A stretch of DNA of 64,000 nt from Curtobacterium sp. PhB115 (lineage in GTDB: Bacteria > Actinomycetota > Actinomycetes > Actinomycetales > Microbacteriaceae). Location of the stretch: NCBI RefSeq assembly GCF_003752025.1, contig NZ_RJKR01000013.1, forward strand, positions 140,607-204,606, given 5' to 3'. Made by a program: the position numbers and the translations under genes. Shown here one piece after another: positions 16,005 to 24,020 of the stretch; the stretch's first letter is position 1, and each line of letters begins with the position of its first letter. The notes beneath the pieces are model-generated. The model worked only from the letters and a program-made list of their open reading frames with translations. It did not search any database and was not told the origin of the DNA.

Positions 16005-17144
16005 ATGGAAACCCAGTCCGGTGCACGCACTCCGCTCGTCGACCCGTTCGGCGCAGCGCTCGAGGAGTGGCTCCGCGACGCCCCGGCGACGCGCACGCCG
16101 TACGAGTCGGACCTCGTGGTCCCGCCCGTCACCGGCCCCGTGCAGCGCCCCGGCGCCACGACGGACGCCACTGCCGACGACACGACGACCACCGTCGCGC
16201 CCGTCACCACCGACCTGACGACCACCGATCTCACGACGACGGACGACGAGCCCGCTCCCGCAGTGGCAGCCGCGCCGGCAGCGCTGCCCGAGCCGGCAGC
16301 CCCCGCGTTCCGCCGCGACCGTGCCCGCCACGCAGCCGTCTGTGCCCCGTCGTTCCCGGAGCCCCCGGAGCGCCTGGCCCTCCGCGTCGAGGACCTCGCC
16401 ATCGAGCTCTCGGCGTCGACGGGCCGCAGCACCATCGACCGCATCGTCCGGCTCGAGGACGAGGTCCGCCTCCGTGACGAGGACCTCGCGCGCCTCGCCG
16501 CGTGGGAGGCCACCGTCGCCGGCGCCGACGACCCCGAGGTCGTCGCCGCCCGCGCCTTCGCCCGCACCGTGTTCGCCGACCTGCTCGCCGACGCCGCTGC
16601 CGAGGCCGACCGCCGCGACCGCGTGTCGTCCCGCCGTGACGCCTACCTGCGCGCAGCGACCGCGCCGATCGCGACCGTCGCCGCAGCACGCACAGCAGCG
16701 CCCGCAGCACCCGCCGCCGCGCGCACAGCAGCACCCGCCGCATCCGGACCCGCCGCCACCGTCGTCGTGACCCCGGCCGAGGCCGTGGCGCTGGTCGTCC
16801 CGGAACGTGACGAACCCGTGCGACCGGTGCTGGGCCTCCCAGCCGTGTCCCCGGTGTCCGCGAACACGCGACCGACCCCGCTCATCCAGCCCGCCACCGG
16901 GCCCACGGTCATCGACCGTGCCGCGTTCGCCGCCGCGCTCACCGCGCACCAGGGCACGACCGCGAGCACCCCCGTGGTCCTGCCGGAGCAGGTGTCCCTG
17001 CCGGTCGCCGAGACGACCGTCGTCGACGCGCCGGCCGCACCGCAGACGCACGCACACGCACACGCGCACCTCGCCGAGCCGGCTGCGCCCGGCTGGTGGT
17101 CGCGTCTCGTCGCCGGCCTGCTGCGTGCGCTCGGTCGCCGCTGA
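16005..17144 (+). CDS. low-complexity Ala/Thr/Pro-rich protein of unknown function
   Basis: 379 residues from ATG 16005; an in-frame ATG at 15963 lies upstream of the likely promoter. A -10-like TATTTA (15988-15993) sits 12 bp before the ATG, so the message may be leaderless. The middle (about 125-210) is charged and helical (RLEDEVRLRDEDLARLAAWE), like a folded core, flanked by disordered Thr/Ala/Pro tracts. A His-Ala run (THAHAHAHL) precedes a C-terminal amphipathic end, GWWSRLVAGLLRALGRR, which could bind membrane. I do not recognise a family. Confidence 0.7.
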   Translation: METQSGARTPLVDPFGAALEEWLRDAPATRTPYESDLVVPPVTGPVQRPGATTDATADDTTTTVAPVTTDLTTTDLTTTDDEPAPAVAAAPAALPEPAAPAFRRDRARHAAVCAPSFPEPPERLALRVEDLAIELSASTGRSTIDRIVRLEDEVRLRDEDLARLAAWEATVAGADDPEVVAARAFARTVFADLLADAAAEADRRDRVSSRRDAYLRAATAPIATVAAARTAAPAAPAAARTAAPAASGPAATVVVTPAEAVALVVPERDEPVRPVLGLPAVSPVSANTRPTPLIQPATGPTVIDRAAFAAALTAHQGTTASTPVVLPEQVSLPVAETTVVDAPAAPQTHAHAHAHLAEPAAPGWWSRLVAGLLRALGRR

Positions 17145-17218
17145 CCGCCTGGAGGCCCGGATCACCACCCACGGACCGGCTGCCCGTTCCGGGGCGGTCG
17201 CCTCGGTAGACTGACGGG

Positions 17219-18064
17219 ATGCCGACGCTCCGCGAACTCCAGGCCGTGATCGAAGACCTGTGGCCCGCCGCCGGTGCCGAGTCGTGGGACTCCGTCGGGC
17301 TGGTCTCCGGGGACCCCGACGCGGTCGTGGAACACGTGCACCTGGCCGTCGACGCCGTGCCGGACACGGCCCGCGAAGCCGTCGAGGCCGGGGCCGACCT
17401 GCTCCTGACGCACCACCCGCTGTTGCTCCGGGGCGTCACGACGATCGCCGAGTCCACCTACAAGGGCAGCGTGCTCGCGACCCTGGTCCGCGGTGGCTGC
17501 GCGCTCGTCGCCGCGCACACCAACGCCGACGTCGTGACGACCGGCACCTCGGCCGTGCTCGCCGACCGCATCGGCCTGACCGAGCAGCGCCCCCTCGACC
17601 CCGGAGCCGACCCCGCGACGGGCATCGGCCGCGTCGGGGTGCTCGCCGAGCGCACGACACTCGGTGCACTCGCGCGGAAGCTCGTCGACCTGCTGCCGCC
17701 GACGGCCACCGGGGTCCGGGTCTCCGGCGACTTCGACCAGCCCGTCCGCACCGTGGCGCTCTGCGCGGGAGCGGGTGACTCGCTCCTCGGGCACCCCGCC
17801 GTGCTCGCCGCCGACGTCTACGTCACGAGCGACCTGCGCCACCACCCGGCGTCCGAGTTCCGCGAACAGGCGCTGCTCGGCGGTGGCCCCGCCCTCATCG
17901 ACACCTCGCACTGGGCCACCGAGTGGCTCTGGCTCGACGTCGCCGCCGCGCAACTGCGTCAGGCTGCCGGTGTCACCGTCACCGTCAGCGATCTCCGCAC
18001 CGACCCGTGGGACTTCGCCGTCCTGCCGGCCGCCGAACCCACCACCCCCACTGAAGGAGTCTGA
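17219..18064 (+). CDS. Nif3-like dinuclear metal centre hexameric protein
   Basis: 281 residues. Metal ligands of the family are present: LLLTHHPLLLRG (HH, about 66), AAHTNADVV (about 99) and, near the end, LIDTSHWATEW with the late His/Glu pair. Annotated as GTP cyclohydrolase I type 2/NGG1p-interacting factor 3; the true role is unsettled. It is two bases upstream of the coiled-coil gene, a widely conserved pairing in actinobacteria. Confidence 0.93.
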   Translation: MPTLRELQAVIEDLWPAAGAESWDSVGLVSGDPDAVVEHVHLAVDAVPDTAREAVEAGADLLLTHHPLLLRGVTTIAESTYKGSVLATLVRGGCALVAAHTNADVVTTGTSAVLADRIGLTEQRPLDPGADPATGIGRVGVLAERTTLGALARKLVDLLPPTATGVRVSGDFDQPVRTVALCAGAGDSLLGHPAVLAADVYVTSDLRHHPASEFREQALLGGGPALIDTSHWATEWLWLDVAAAQLRQAAGVTVTVSDLRTDPWDFAVLPAAEPTTPTEGV

Positions 18065-18066
18065 CC

Positions 18067-18801
18067 ATGAAGGCAGCACCCGAAGACCAGGTCATCCTCC
18101 TCGACGTCCAGCGTCTCGACAACGACGTCACCCGGATCGCGCACCGCATCACGTCGCTGCAGAAGGGTGACCAGCTGACCGAGCTCGGCACGAAGGCCGC
18201 AGCGCTCCGCAGCGAACTCGTCGCCGCGACGGGGCTCGTCGAGGACGCCGAGCGCGAGCTCGCCCGCCTCGAGTCCGACACCGCGACCGCCCACGCGCGG
18301 GTCGAGCGCGACACCACGATGCTCCAGCACGTCTCGAACTCGAAGGACGCCGCCGGGCTGCAGAGCGAGCTCGACTCGCTCCAGCGTCGCATCGGGGGAC
18401 TCGAGACCGCCGAGCTCGAGATCATGGAGAACCTGGACGGGCTCCGCGCCCGGGTCGGCGACATCGAGGCGCAGCTCGCCGACGTCGAGGCCTCCCGCTC
18501 CCGCCTGGTCGCCGACCGTGACGCCGAGATCGCCCGTCTGTCGTCCGACCGAGCATCCGCCGAGCAGGCCCGTGCCGACGTCGCCGCGAAGGTGCCGGCC
18601 GAGCTGCTCGCGCTGTACGACCGGCAGCGCGCCCGGTACGGCTTCGGTGCGTCGCTGCTGCAGGGCGGGGTGTCGACGGCGTCGGGCGTGGCGCTGAACA
18701 ACTCCGACCTGCAGGACGTGCGTCGCGCGGCGCCTGACGACGTCGTGCTCTGCCCGGACAGCGACGCGATCCTGGTGCGGACGGCCGAGTCGGGGCTGTA
18801 G
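18067..18801 (+). CDS. CT398-like coiled-coil protein with degenerate zinc ribbon
   Basis: 244 residues. Residues about 20-165 are long coiled coils (ELARLESDTATAHARVERD). The C-terminal 60 residues align with the zinc ribbon of the family, but only one Cys remains (VVLCPDSDAILVRT). The first CxxC position reads GGVSTASGVAL and the second lacks its partner Cys, so zinc cannot be bound in the usual way. It follows Nif3 directly, as in most actinobacteria. Role unknown; proposed for nucleic acid or secretion-related scaffolding. Confidence 0.87.
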   Translation: MKAAPEDQVILLDVQRLDNDVTRIAHRITSLQKGDQLTELGTKAAALRSELVAATGLVEDAERELARLESDTATAHARVERDTTMLQHVSNSKDAAGLQSELDSLQRRIGGLETAELEIMENLDGLRARVGDIEAQLADVEASRSRLVADRDAEIARLSSDRASAEQARADVAAKVPAELLALYDRQRARYGFGASLLQGGVSTASGVALNNSDLQDVRRAAPDDVVLCPDSDAILVRTAESGL

Positions 18802-18820
18802 GCGCTCGCGCGCTGTCGAC

Positions 18821-18853
18821 GGAGGCGCGGTGCCGGGCTGGCACCGCGCCTCC
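18821..18853. repeat. palindromic element, family A
   Basis: GGAGGCGCGGTGCC (18821-18834) pairs with GGCACCGCGCCTCC (18840-18853) over a 5-nt loop. It begins 20 bp after the stop of the coiled-coil gene and may act as its terminator. Confidence 0.88.
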
Positions 18854-18894
18854 TGTCCGTCGTGGGCTGGTCGCAACGCGTCGGGTGCGTCGCG

Positions 18895-18980
18895 CCGAGT
18901 GGTCACGAACTGTCGGCTGCGGCCGTGCCGGCCGACAGTTGGTGACCACTCGGCGAAGCTGAGCGGGGAGTCGTGACCGC
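18895..18980. repeat. palindromic element, family B, with conserved tail
   Basis: The arms 18895-18917 and 18931-18953 pair almost perfectly (core AACTGTCGGC/GCCGACAGTT and GTGGTCAC/GTGACCAC). A tail to 18980 with TGAGCGGGG and GTCGTGACCGC matches the element at 11950-12036. Confidence 0.85.
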
Positions 18981-19054
18981 GCGCCGACCGGGCGCGCCGA
19001 CCGGGCGCGCCGCCCGGGCGCGCCGACCGCGCGGGACAACGCGGCGCGGAGAAG

Positions 19055-19430
19055 GGGCGAATGGGCCGGCCGTACGCCGGGTTCTGTCCCACCGCTTGCG
19101 CGGCGGTGACGGCCATCTCTCTCGGACCGACGTTGCCGTCGGCCTCCAGCGGTCTACCCGAGGACTCGGCGAGCAGCCTCAGCGTCCTCTGTCTGACCTT
19201 GCTCCGGGCGAGGTTTACCGAGCGGATCCGGTCACCCGGACCCCTGGTGGTCTCTTACACCACCGTTTCACCCTTACCGACGTCGCCGCCGGCGGTCTGT
19301 TCTCTGTGGCACTGTCTCGCGGATTGCTCCGGGTGGGTGTTACCCACCGCCCTGCTCTGTGGAGCCCGGACGTTCCTCGGCACTCCCGGGGGAGTGACGC
19401 GACCGTCTCACCGACCCATTCGCTCCGGTC
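19055..19430 (-). ncRNA. rnpB: RNase P RNA, bacterial type A
   Basis: Read on the minus strand it has the universal cores: GAGGAACGTCCGGGCT, CCACAGAGCAGGG, GACAGTGCCACAGAG and AACAGACCGCC near the 5' side, GGTAAGGGTGAAACGG and GTGTAAGAGACCACCAG in the middle, and GCTCGCCGAGTC, GGTAGACCGC and GGGACAGAACCCGGCGTA at the 3' side. The P1 helix closes GCGAATGGG with CCCATTCGC, which sets the ends within a few bases. It is the catalytic subunit for tRNA 5' maturation. The gene ends about 200 bp from the coiled-coil gene and starts 12 bp after the ppgK stop. Confidence 0.96.
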
Positions 19431-19441
19431 AGTTTAGTCGA

Positions 19442-20197
19442 CTATTCCGTCCGCGACCGCGCGGCGAGGGTCGCGGCACCGATGATGCCGGCGTTGTTGC
19501 GGAGGGTCGCGGGGATGATCTCCGCCTGCAGGTCGAGCAGGGGCAGGAACTCCTCGTACTGCTTCGACACGCCACCGCCGACGACGAAGAGCTCGGGGGA
19601 GAGCAACGCCTCGAGGGTCGAGTAGTACGTCTGCAGCCGCTTCGCCCAGTGCTTCCACGACAGGTCGTCACGCTCCTTGGCGGCGAACGAGGCCCGCGAC
19701 TCGGCGTCGTGCCCGTCGATCTCCAGGTGCCCGAGCTCGGAGTTGACGATGAGCACGCCGTCGTTGATGAGCGCGCTGCCGATCCCGGTGCCGAGCGTCG
19801 TCACGATGACGAGGCCGTCCTTGCCCTTCGCCGCCCCGAACTGCTGCTCGGCGAACCCGGCGGCGTCGGCGTCGTTGACGAAGTGGATGGAGCGGCCGAG
19901 CTCCTTCTCGAACAGCGCCTCGGCCTCGAAGCCGATCCACTTCTTCGACACGTTCGCGGCGGACATCGTCTTGCCGTCCCGCACGATCGCCGGGAAGCAC
20001 ACGCCGACGGGGACGTCGTCGGCCGGCGCGAGCTCGGCGACGATCTCCTTGGCGACGGCGGTGATGTCGTGGGGCTTCCCGCCTTCCGGGGTGGCCTTCT
20101 TGATCCGGTCGGTGGTGAGTTCACCGGTCGCGACGTCGACGATCGCGCCCTTGATGCCCGTACCGCCGATGTCGACGCCGACTGCGAGGGAGGTCAT
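19442..20197 (-). CDS. ppgK: polyphosphate glucokinase
   Basis: 251 residues, ROK fold. The N-terminal phosphate-binding stretch is GVDIGGTGIKGAIVD, followed by FVNDADAAGFAE with the catalytic Asp, TTLGTGIGSALI, and the ELGHLEIDGHDAE loop that ppgK has in place of the zinc motif of sugar-repressor ROK proteins. It phosphorylates glucose using polyphosphate or ATP, as in mycobacteria. It lies 35 bp downstream of map on the same strand, so the two may be cotranscribed. Confidence 0.95.
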   Translation of the reverse strand: MTSLAVGVDIGGTGIKGAIVDVATGELTTDRIKKATPEGGKPHDITAVAKEIVAELAPADDVPVGVCFPAIVRDGKTMSAANVSKKWIGFEAEALFEKELGRSIHFVNDADAAGFAEQQFGAAKGKDGLVIVTTLGTGIGSALINDGVLIVNSELGHLEIDGHDAESRASFAAKERDDLSWKHWAKRLQTYYSTLEALLSPELFVVGGGVSKQYEEFLPLLDLQAEIIPATLRNNAGIIGAATLAARSRTE

Positions 20198-20232
20198 GAG
20201 TGTGCCTTTCGGGGAACGGGTCAGGAGACGGG

Positions 20233-21096
20233 TCAGGAGACGGTGAGGAGCTCGGCGCCACGCTCGGTGACGACGAGGGTGTGCTCGAACTGGGCGGTCC
20301 AGGTCTTGTCGCGCGTCGAGACCGTCCAGTCGTCTGACCAGATGTCGGCCTCGATGCCGCCGAGGGTGAGCATGGGCTCGATGGTGAACACCATGCCCTC
20401 CTCGATGACGGTGTCGTACTGCGGCGCGTCGTAGTGGGGGATGATCAGGCCGGAGTGGAACGCCCGACCGACGCCGTGTCCGGTGTAGTCGCGGACGACG
20501 CCGTAGCCGAAGCGCTTGGCGTAGGCCTCGATCGCGCGGCCGATGACGTTCACCTGGCGGCCGGGGGCGACGGCGCGGATGCCGCGGCGCAGCGCTTCCT
20601 CGGTGCGGGACACCAGGTCCTCGACCTCGGGAGCCCCCTGGCCGACGATGAAGGTGCGGTTCGTGTCGCCGTGCATCCCGTCCTTGTAGGCGGTGATGTC
20701 GATGTTGACGAGGTCGCCCTCCTGCAGGACGGTGTCGTCGGGGATCCCGTGGCAGATGACCTCGTTCAGGCTGGAGCAGAGCGACTTCGGGTAGCCGCGG
20801 TAGCCGAGCGTCGACGGGTACGCACCGTGCGCGACGACGAACTCGTGTCCGATCCGGTCGAGCTCGTCCGTGGTCACGCCCGGGCGGATCGCTGCCCCGA
20901 CGGCGTCGATGGCCTGCGAGGCGATGCGTCCGGCGGTCCGGATCCGCTCGACTTCGTCCGGCGTGTAGGTGTCACCGAGGCCGTGCTCGTGGGGCTCGAC
21001 CTTCCCGACGTACTCCGGGCGCTCGATGTCCTCCGGGACGGGCCGCTGCGGTGAGATCCGGCCGGCGGTCAGGTGTCCGTGTTCGTCCCGGGGCAT
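20233..21096 (-). CDS. map: methionine aminopeptidase, type I
   Basis: 287 residues from ATG 21096; a GTG at 21105 is an alternative start. Metal ligands: Asp in NIDITAYKDG, Asp in HGDTNRTF, His in YTGHGVGRAFH, Glu in FTIEPML and Glu in QFEHTLVV. GYPKSLCSSLNEVICHG is the substrate-pocket signature. It carries the N-terminal extension of about 40 residues (GRISPQRPVP) seen in actinobacterial type Ic enzymes. It removes initiator Met in the cytosol. Confidence 0.96.
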   Translation of the reverse strand: MPRDEHGHLTAGRISPQRPVPEDIERPEYVGKVEPHEHGLGDTYTPDEVERIRTAGRIASQAIDAVGAAIRPGVTTDELDRIGHEFVVAHGAYPSTLGYRGYPKSLCSSLNEVICHGIPDDTVLQEGDLVNIDITAYKDGMHGDTNRTFIVGQGAPEVEDLVSRTEEALRRGIRAVAPGRQVNVIGRAIEAYAKRFGYGVVRDYTGHGVGRAFHSGLIIPHYDAPQYDTVIEEGMVFTIEPMLTLGGIEADIWSDDWTVSTRDKTWTAQFEHTLVVTERGAELLTVS

Positions 21097-21137
21097 GTCC
21101 ACCACTCTAGCCGCGACACACGGGTACGTTGAGCGGC

Positions 21138-21317
21138 ATGAGTGACGAGCGCATCGAGTCCCAGTGGTGGTTCAACGACAAGACCGGCCAGGTCGAGCAG
21201 GGGCCGCAGTCCCAGCAGCGTGACCGCATCGGCCCGTTCGAGACCCGCGAGGAAGCGCAGCACGCGCTCGACCGCATCGCGGCGAACAACGAGAAGTGGG
21301 ACGCCGAGTCCGACTGA
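21138..21317 (+). CDS. small SPOR-like protein
   Basis: 59 residues from ATG 21138; a TTG at 21129 would add three. It begins ESQWWFNDKTGQVEQG and has DRIGPFETREEAQHAL, which resembles the short SPOR-annotated proteins found beside map in Microbacteriaceae. It is acidic and soluble, without signal peptide or membrane segment, so septal peptidoglycan binding as in true SPOR proteins is doubtful. Confidence 0.78.
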   Translation: MSDERIESQWWFNDKTGQVEQGPQSQQRDRIGPFETREEAQHALDRIAANNEKWDAESD

Positions 21318-21322
21318 CGAGA

Positions 21323-21437
21323 CGACGCCGACGACGACGACGACGACGACGCCGACGCCGACGCCGACGTAGCGCACAACTCGGGCAGCGGCCGCGTCAA
21401 CGGTCAACGGTCAACGGTCAACGGTCGGCGGTCAGTG
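21323..21437. repeat. GAC trinucleotide tract and GTCAACG heptanucleotide array
   Basis: A (GAC)/(GCC) trinucleotide tract covers 21323-21369. Four exact GTCAACG heptads follow at 21396, 21403, 21410 and 21417, then two degenerate ones to 21437. The stop codon and last codons of the minus-strand acyltransferase lie inside the heptad array. Confidence 0.9.
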
Positions 21438-22491
21438 GCCGCTGGGCTGTGGTCGTGACGGTGGTCCGGCCGGAGCGGGGGCGATCGAACAGCCAGCCGA
21501 GTCGGGTCAGCGGGGCGACCCGGGCCAGGACGACGGGCCCGGCGACCCCGACCACCGATGCGACCACCAGGACGATGCCGGGCGGCACGTCGATCACCTG
21601 CAGCACGATCCGGGCACCGGCCGCGAACACGATGTGCGCGAGGAACACCGGCAGTGTCAGCCTCCCGATGCGTTCGAGCGACGCGCCGAGCACCGGAAGC
21701 GAAGCCACCAGGACCGCGATGCCGATCGTCACGACGATCCCGCAGAGCACCGCGGCCATCCCTGCGGTGCGCCCCAGCAGGTCGAGCGTCGACGGGTCGA
21801 GTGGACCGCGCGCACCGCTGGACCACGCGGAGGCGAACAGGCCGCCGGCGGCGAACGTGACGGCGACCCACCACGCCGGGTGCCCGTGGGCCGCGGTCGA
21901 CATGCGCGGGAGTCCGACGGCCGCGCCGAGTGCGACGAAGACCACGAGCCCGAGCGAATCGATGCCGACGATGGGTGGTCGCCACCCCCACGCGGCGAGG
22001 GAGATCGCCGTGGCGACGCCGAGGCCAGCGAGCTTCGCGACGCCCTGCCGACGTCCGAGGAGCAGGACAGTGACGGCAGTCGACAGCCACAGCGCTGGCA
22101 GGAAGTAGAGCTGCGCAGCGGGCGTCCACACCATCAGGAGCGACAGGTCGACGGGCCGCGGGGTGTTCCGGATCGGGTTGGTCGCGACCTCGACCACGGT
22201 CTGCACCGCGGTCCAGACGAGGTACAACCACCCCAGCAGGAGCGCGCGGTCAGCCAGGTAGCGCGGTCCGCCGTGGCGGGCGAGCGCTCGGGGGATGAAG
22301 AGCCCAGCGACGAAGGCGATCGCGGGCACCCGGAAGACGTGGGTCACGTCGTAGGCGACACCGAGGGCGCCGTCACGGGGGAGCGCTCCTGAGTCGAAGA
22401 GCCCCATCGCGACGTGCCCGATGACGACGCACACCACGGACAGGCCGCGGGCGATGTCGATCGCGGCGACTCGGGACGATTGATTCGGCAT
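21418..22491 (-). CDS. acyltransferase-3 family membrane protein
   Basis: 357 residues with about 10 membrane helices. The N terminus has AAIDIARGLSVVCVVIGHV, the R-x-x-x...H signature of the family in which the His at the end of helix 1 is catalytic. PRYLADRALLLGWLYLVW and LPVFLAHIVF are further typical blocks. It O-acylates a surface glycan or lipid from the membrane. The start is ATG 22491 with an A/T-rich promoter-like stretch directly upstream. The C-terminal tail (TTAQRPLTADR) is coded partly by the heptad repeat array. Confidence 0.88.
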   Translation of the reverse strand: MPNQSSRVAAIDIARGLSVVCVVIGHVAMGLFDSGALPRDGALGVAYDVTHVFRVPAIAFVAGLFIPRALARHGGPRYLADRALLLGWLYLVWTAVQTVVEVATNPIRNTPRPVDLSLLMVWTPAAQLYFLPALWLSTAVTVLLLGRRQGVAKLAGLGVATAISLAAWGWRPPIVGIDSLGLVVFVALGAAVGLPRMSTAAHGHPAWWVAVTFAAGGLFASAWSSGARGPLDPSTLDLLGRTAGMAAVLCGIVVTIGIAVLVASLPVLGASLERIGRLTLPVFLAHIVFAAGARIVLQVIDVPPGIVLVVASVVGVAGPVVLARVAPLTRLGWLFDRPRSGRTTVTTTAQRPLTADR

Positions 22492-22520
22492 CCGTGTATT
22501 CTAATCCACAATATTACACG
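22491..22520. promoter_or_regulatory. A/T-rich promoter-like island between acyltransferase and glnA2
   Basis: This is the lowest-GC stretch of the neighbourhood. On the minus strand TAGAAT (22498-22503) stands 6 bp before the acyltransferase ATG and TAATAT (22511-22516) further up. On the plus strand TTGATT (22480-22485) with TAATCC 16 bp on could serve glnA2. No GlnR box is seen for glnA2. Elements are weak and unproven. Confidence 0.4.
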
Positions 22521-22647
22521 ACGCCAGGCTTCTTCCGGCCAAGGTTCGTTCCCATCAAGGCGCGTCGCACGGCCCCGCGCACGCCGCGGGACCACTAGCC
22601 TGGGACGAGGCCCGCCCGCGGCCACCCGATACACGGAAAGGTCGTGC

Positions 22648-23985
22648 ATGGACAAGCAGACGGACTTCGTGCTCCGCACCATCGAGGAGCGCGGCATCAA
22701 GTTCATCCGACTCTGGTTCACGGACGTCATCGGGACGCTGAAGTCGGTGGCGATCGCCCCGGCCGAGGTCGAGGGTGCATTCGCCGAGGGCATCGGGTTC
22801 GACGGCTCCGCGATCGAGGGGCTGTCCCGCTCGTACGAGGCCGACGTGCTCGCGCACCCGGACCCCTCCACGTTCCAGATCCTGCCGTGGCGCGGCGAGA
22901 TCGACCCGACCGCGCGGATGTTCTGCGACATCACGACGCCGGACGGGCAGCCCGCCGTCGCCGATCCCCGCAACGTGCTGAAGCGCACGCTGGCCCGGGC
23001 GAGCGAGCGCGGGTTCACGTTCTACACGCACCCCGAGATCGAGTTCTACCTGCTGAAGAGCCGGGAGTGGAAGGACGGTGGGCCCCAGCCCGTCGACCAG
23101 GCCGGCTACTTCGACAACGTCCCCGGTGGCAGTGCCCACGACTTCCGTCGCCGTTCGGTCCGGATGCTGGAGGACCTCGGCATCTCGGTCGAGTTCAGCC
23201 ACCACGAGGCGGGCCCCGGCCAGAACGAGATCGACCTCCGCTACGCCGACGCGCTGACGATGGCGGACAACATCATGACCTTCCGCACCGTCGTGAAGGA
23301 AGTGGCGATCGAGCAGGGCGTCTACGCGACGTTCATGCCGAAGCCGATCTCCGGTCAGCCGGGTTCGGGCATGCACACGCACGTCTCGCTCTTCGAGGGC
23401 GACCAGAACGCGTTCTACGAGGCCGGCGGCGAGTACCAGCTCTCGCAGACCGCCAAGCACTTCATCGCCGGTGTGCTGAAGCACGCGCCGGAGATCACCG
23501 CGGTGACGAACCAGTTCGTCAACTCCTACAAGCGCCTCTGGGGCGGTGACGAGGCCCCGTCGTTCGTCACGTGGGGGCACAACAACCGCTCGGCGCTCGT
23601 CCGGGTCCCGCTGTACAAGCCGAACAAGGGCCAGTCGTCGCGCATCGAGTACCGCGGCATCGACTCGGCAGCGAACCCGTACCTCGCGTACTCGCTGCTC
23701 CTCGCCGCCGGCCTCAAGGGCATCGAGGAAGAGTACGAGCTCCCGGCCGAGGCCGAGCACGACGTGTGGAGCCTGACGGACTCGGAGCGCAAGGCACTCG
23801 GCTACAGCCAGCTGCCGTCGAGCCTCGACCACGCGCTGAGCCTGATGGAGAACTCGGAGCTCGTGGCCGAGACCCTCGGCGAGCACGTGTTCAACTTCGT
23901 GCTCCTCAACAAGCGCCAGGAGTGGAAGCGGTACCGCGACCAGGTCACGCCGTTCGAGCTCGACACCAACCTCGGCGCCCTCTGA
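22648..23985 (+). CDS. glnA2: glutamine synthetase-like protein GlnA2 (type I-alpha)
   Basis: 445 residues from ATG 22648, with an upstream AAAGG. GS catalytic blocks are present: FDGSAIEGL, THPEIEFYLL, HHEAGPGQNEIDLRY, GSGMHTHVSLF and NNRSALVRVP. The short I-alpha form lacks the I-beta insertion. At the adenylylation position it has Trp (HDVWSLT) where glnA1 has Tyr (KDLYELP), so GlnE should not regulate it. In mycobacteria GlnA2 sits beside glnE, as here; its main reaction may not be bulk glutamine synthesis. glnE starts 35 bp downstream. Confidence 0.93.
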   Translation: MDKQTDFVLRTIEERGIKFIRLWFTDVIGTLKSVAIAPAEVEGAFAEGIGFDGSAIEGLSRSYEADVLAHPDPSTFQILPWRGEIDPTARMFCDITTPDGQPAVADPRNVLKRTLARASERGFTFYTHPEIEFYLLKSREWKDGGPQPVDQAGYFDNVPGGSAHDFRRRSVRMLEDLGISVEFSHHEAGPGQNEIDLRYADALTMADNIMTFRTVVKEVAIEQGVYATFMPKPISGQPGSGMHTHVSLFEGDQNAFYEAGGEYQLSQTAKHFIAGVLKHAPEITAVTNQFVNSYKRLWGGDEAPSFVTWGHNNRSALVRVPLYKPNKGQSSRIEYRGIDSAANPYLAYSLLLAAGLKGIEEEYELPAEAEHDVWSLTDSERKALGYSQLPSSLDHALSLMENSELVAETLGEHVFNFVLLNKRQEWKRYRDQVTPFELDTNLGAL

Positions 23986-24020
23986 ACGCGGCAGCCTGAC
24001 CCCTCGGGAGCACGCACCAC

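Noticed and set aside
19061..20434. 457-codon open frame across rnpB and ppgK
   Set aside because: Its first part is the reverse of RNase P RNA and the rest is antisense to ppgK.
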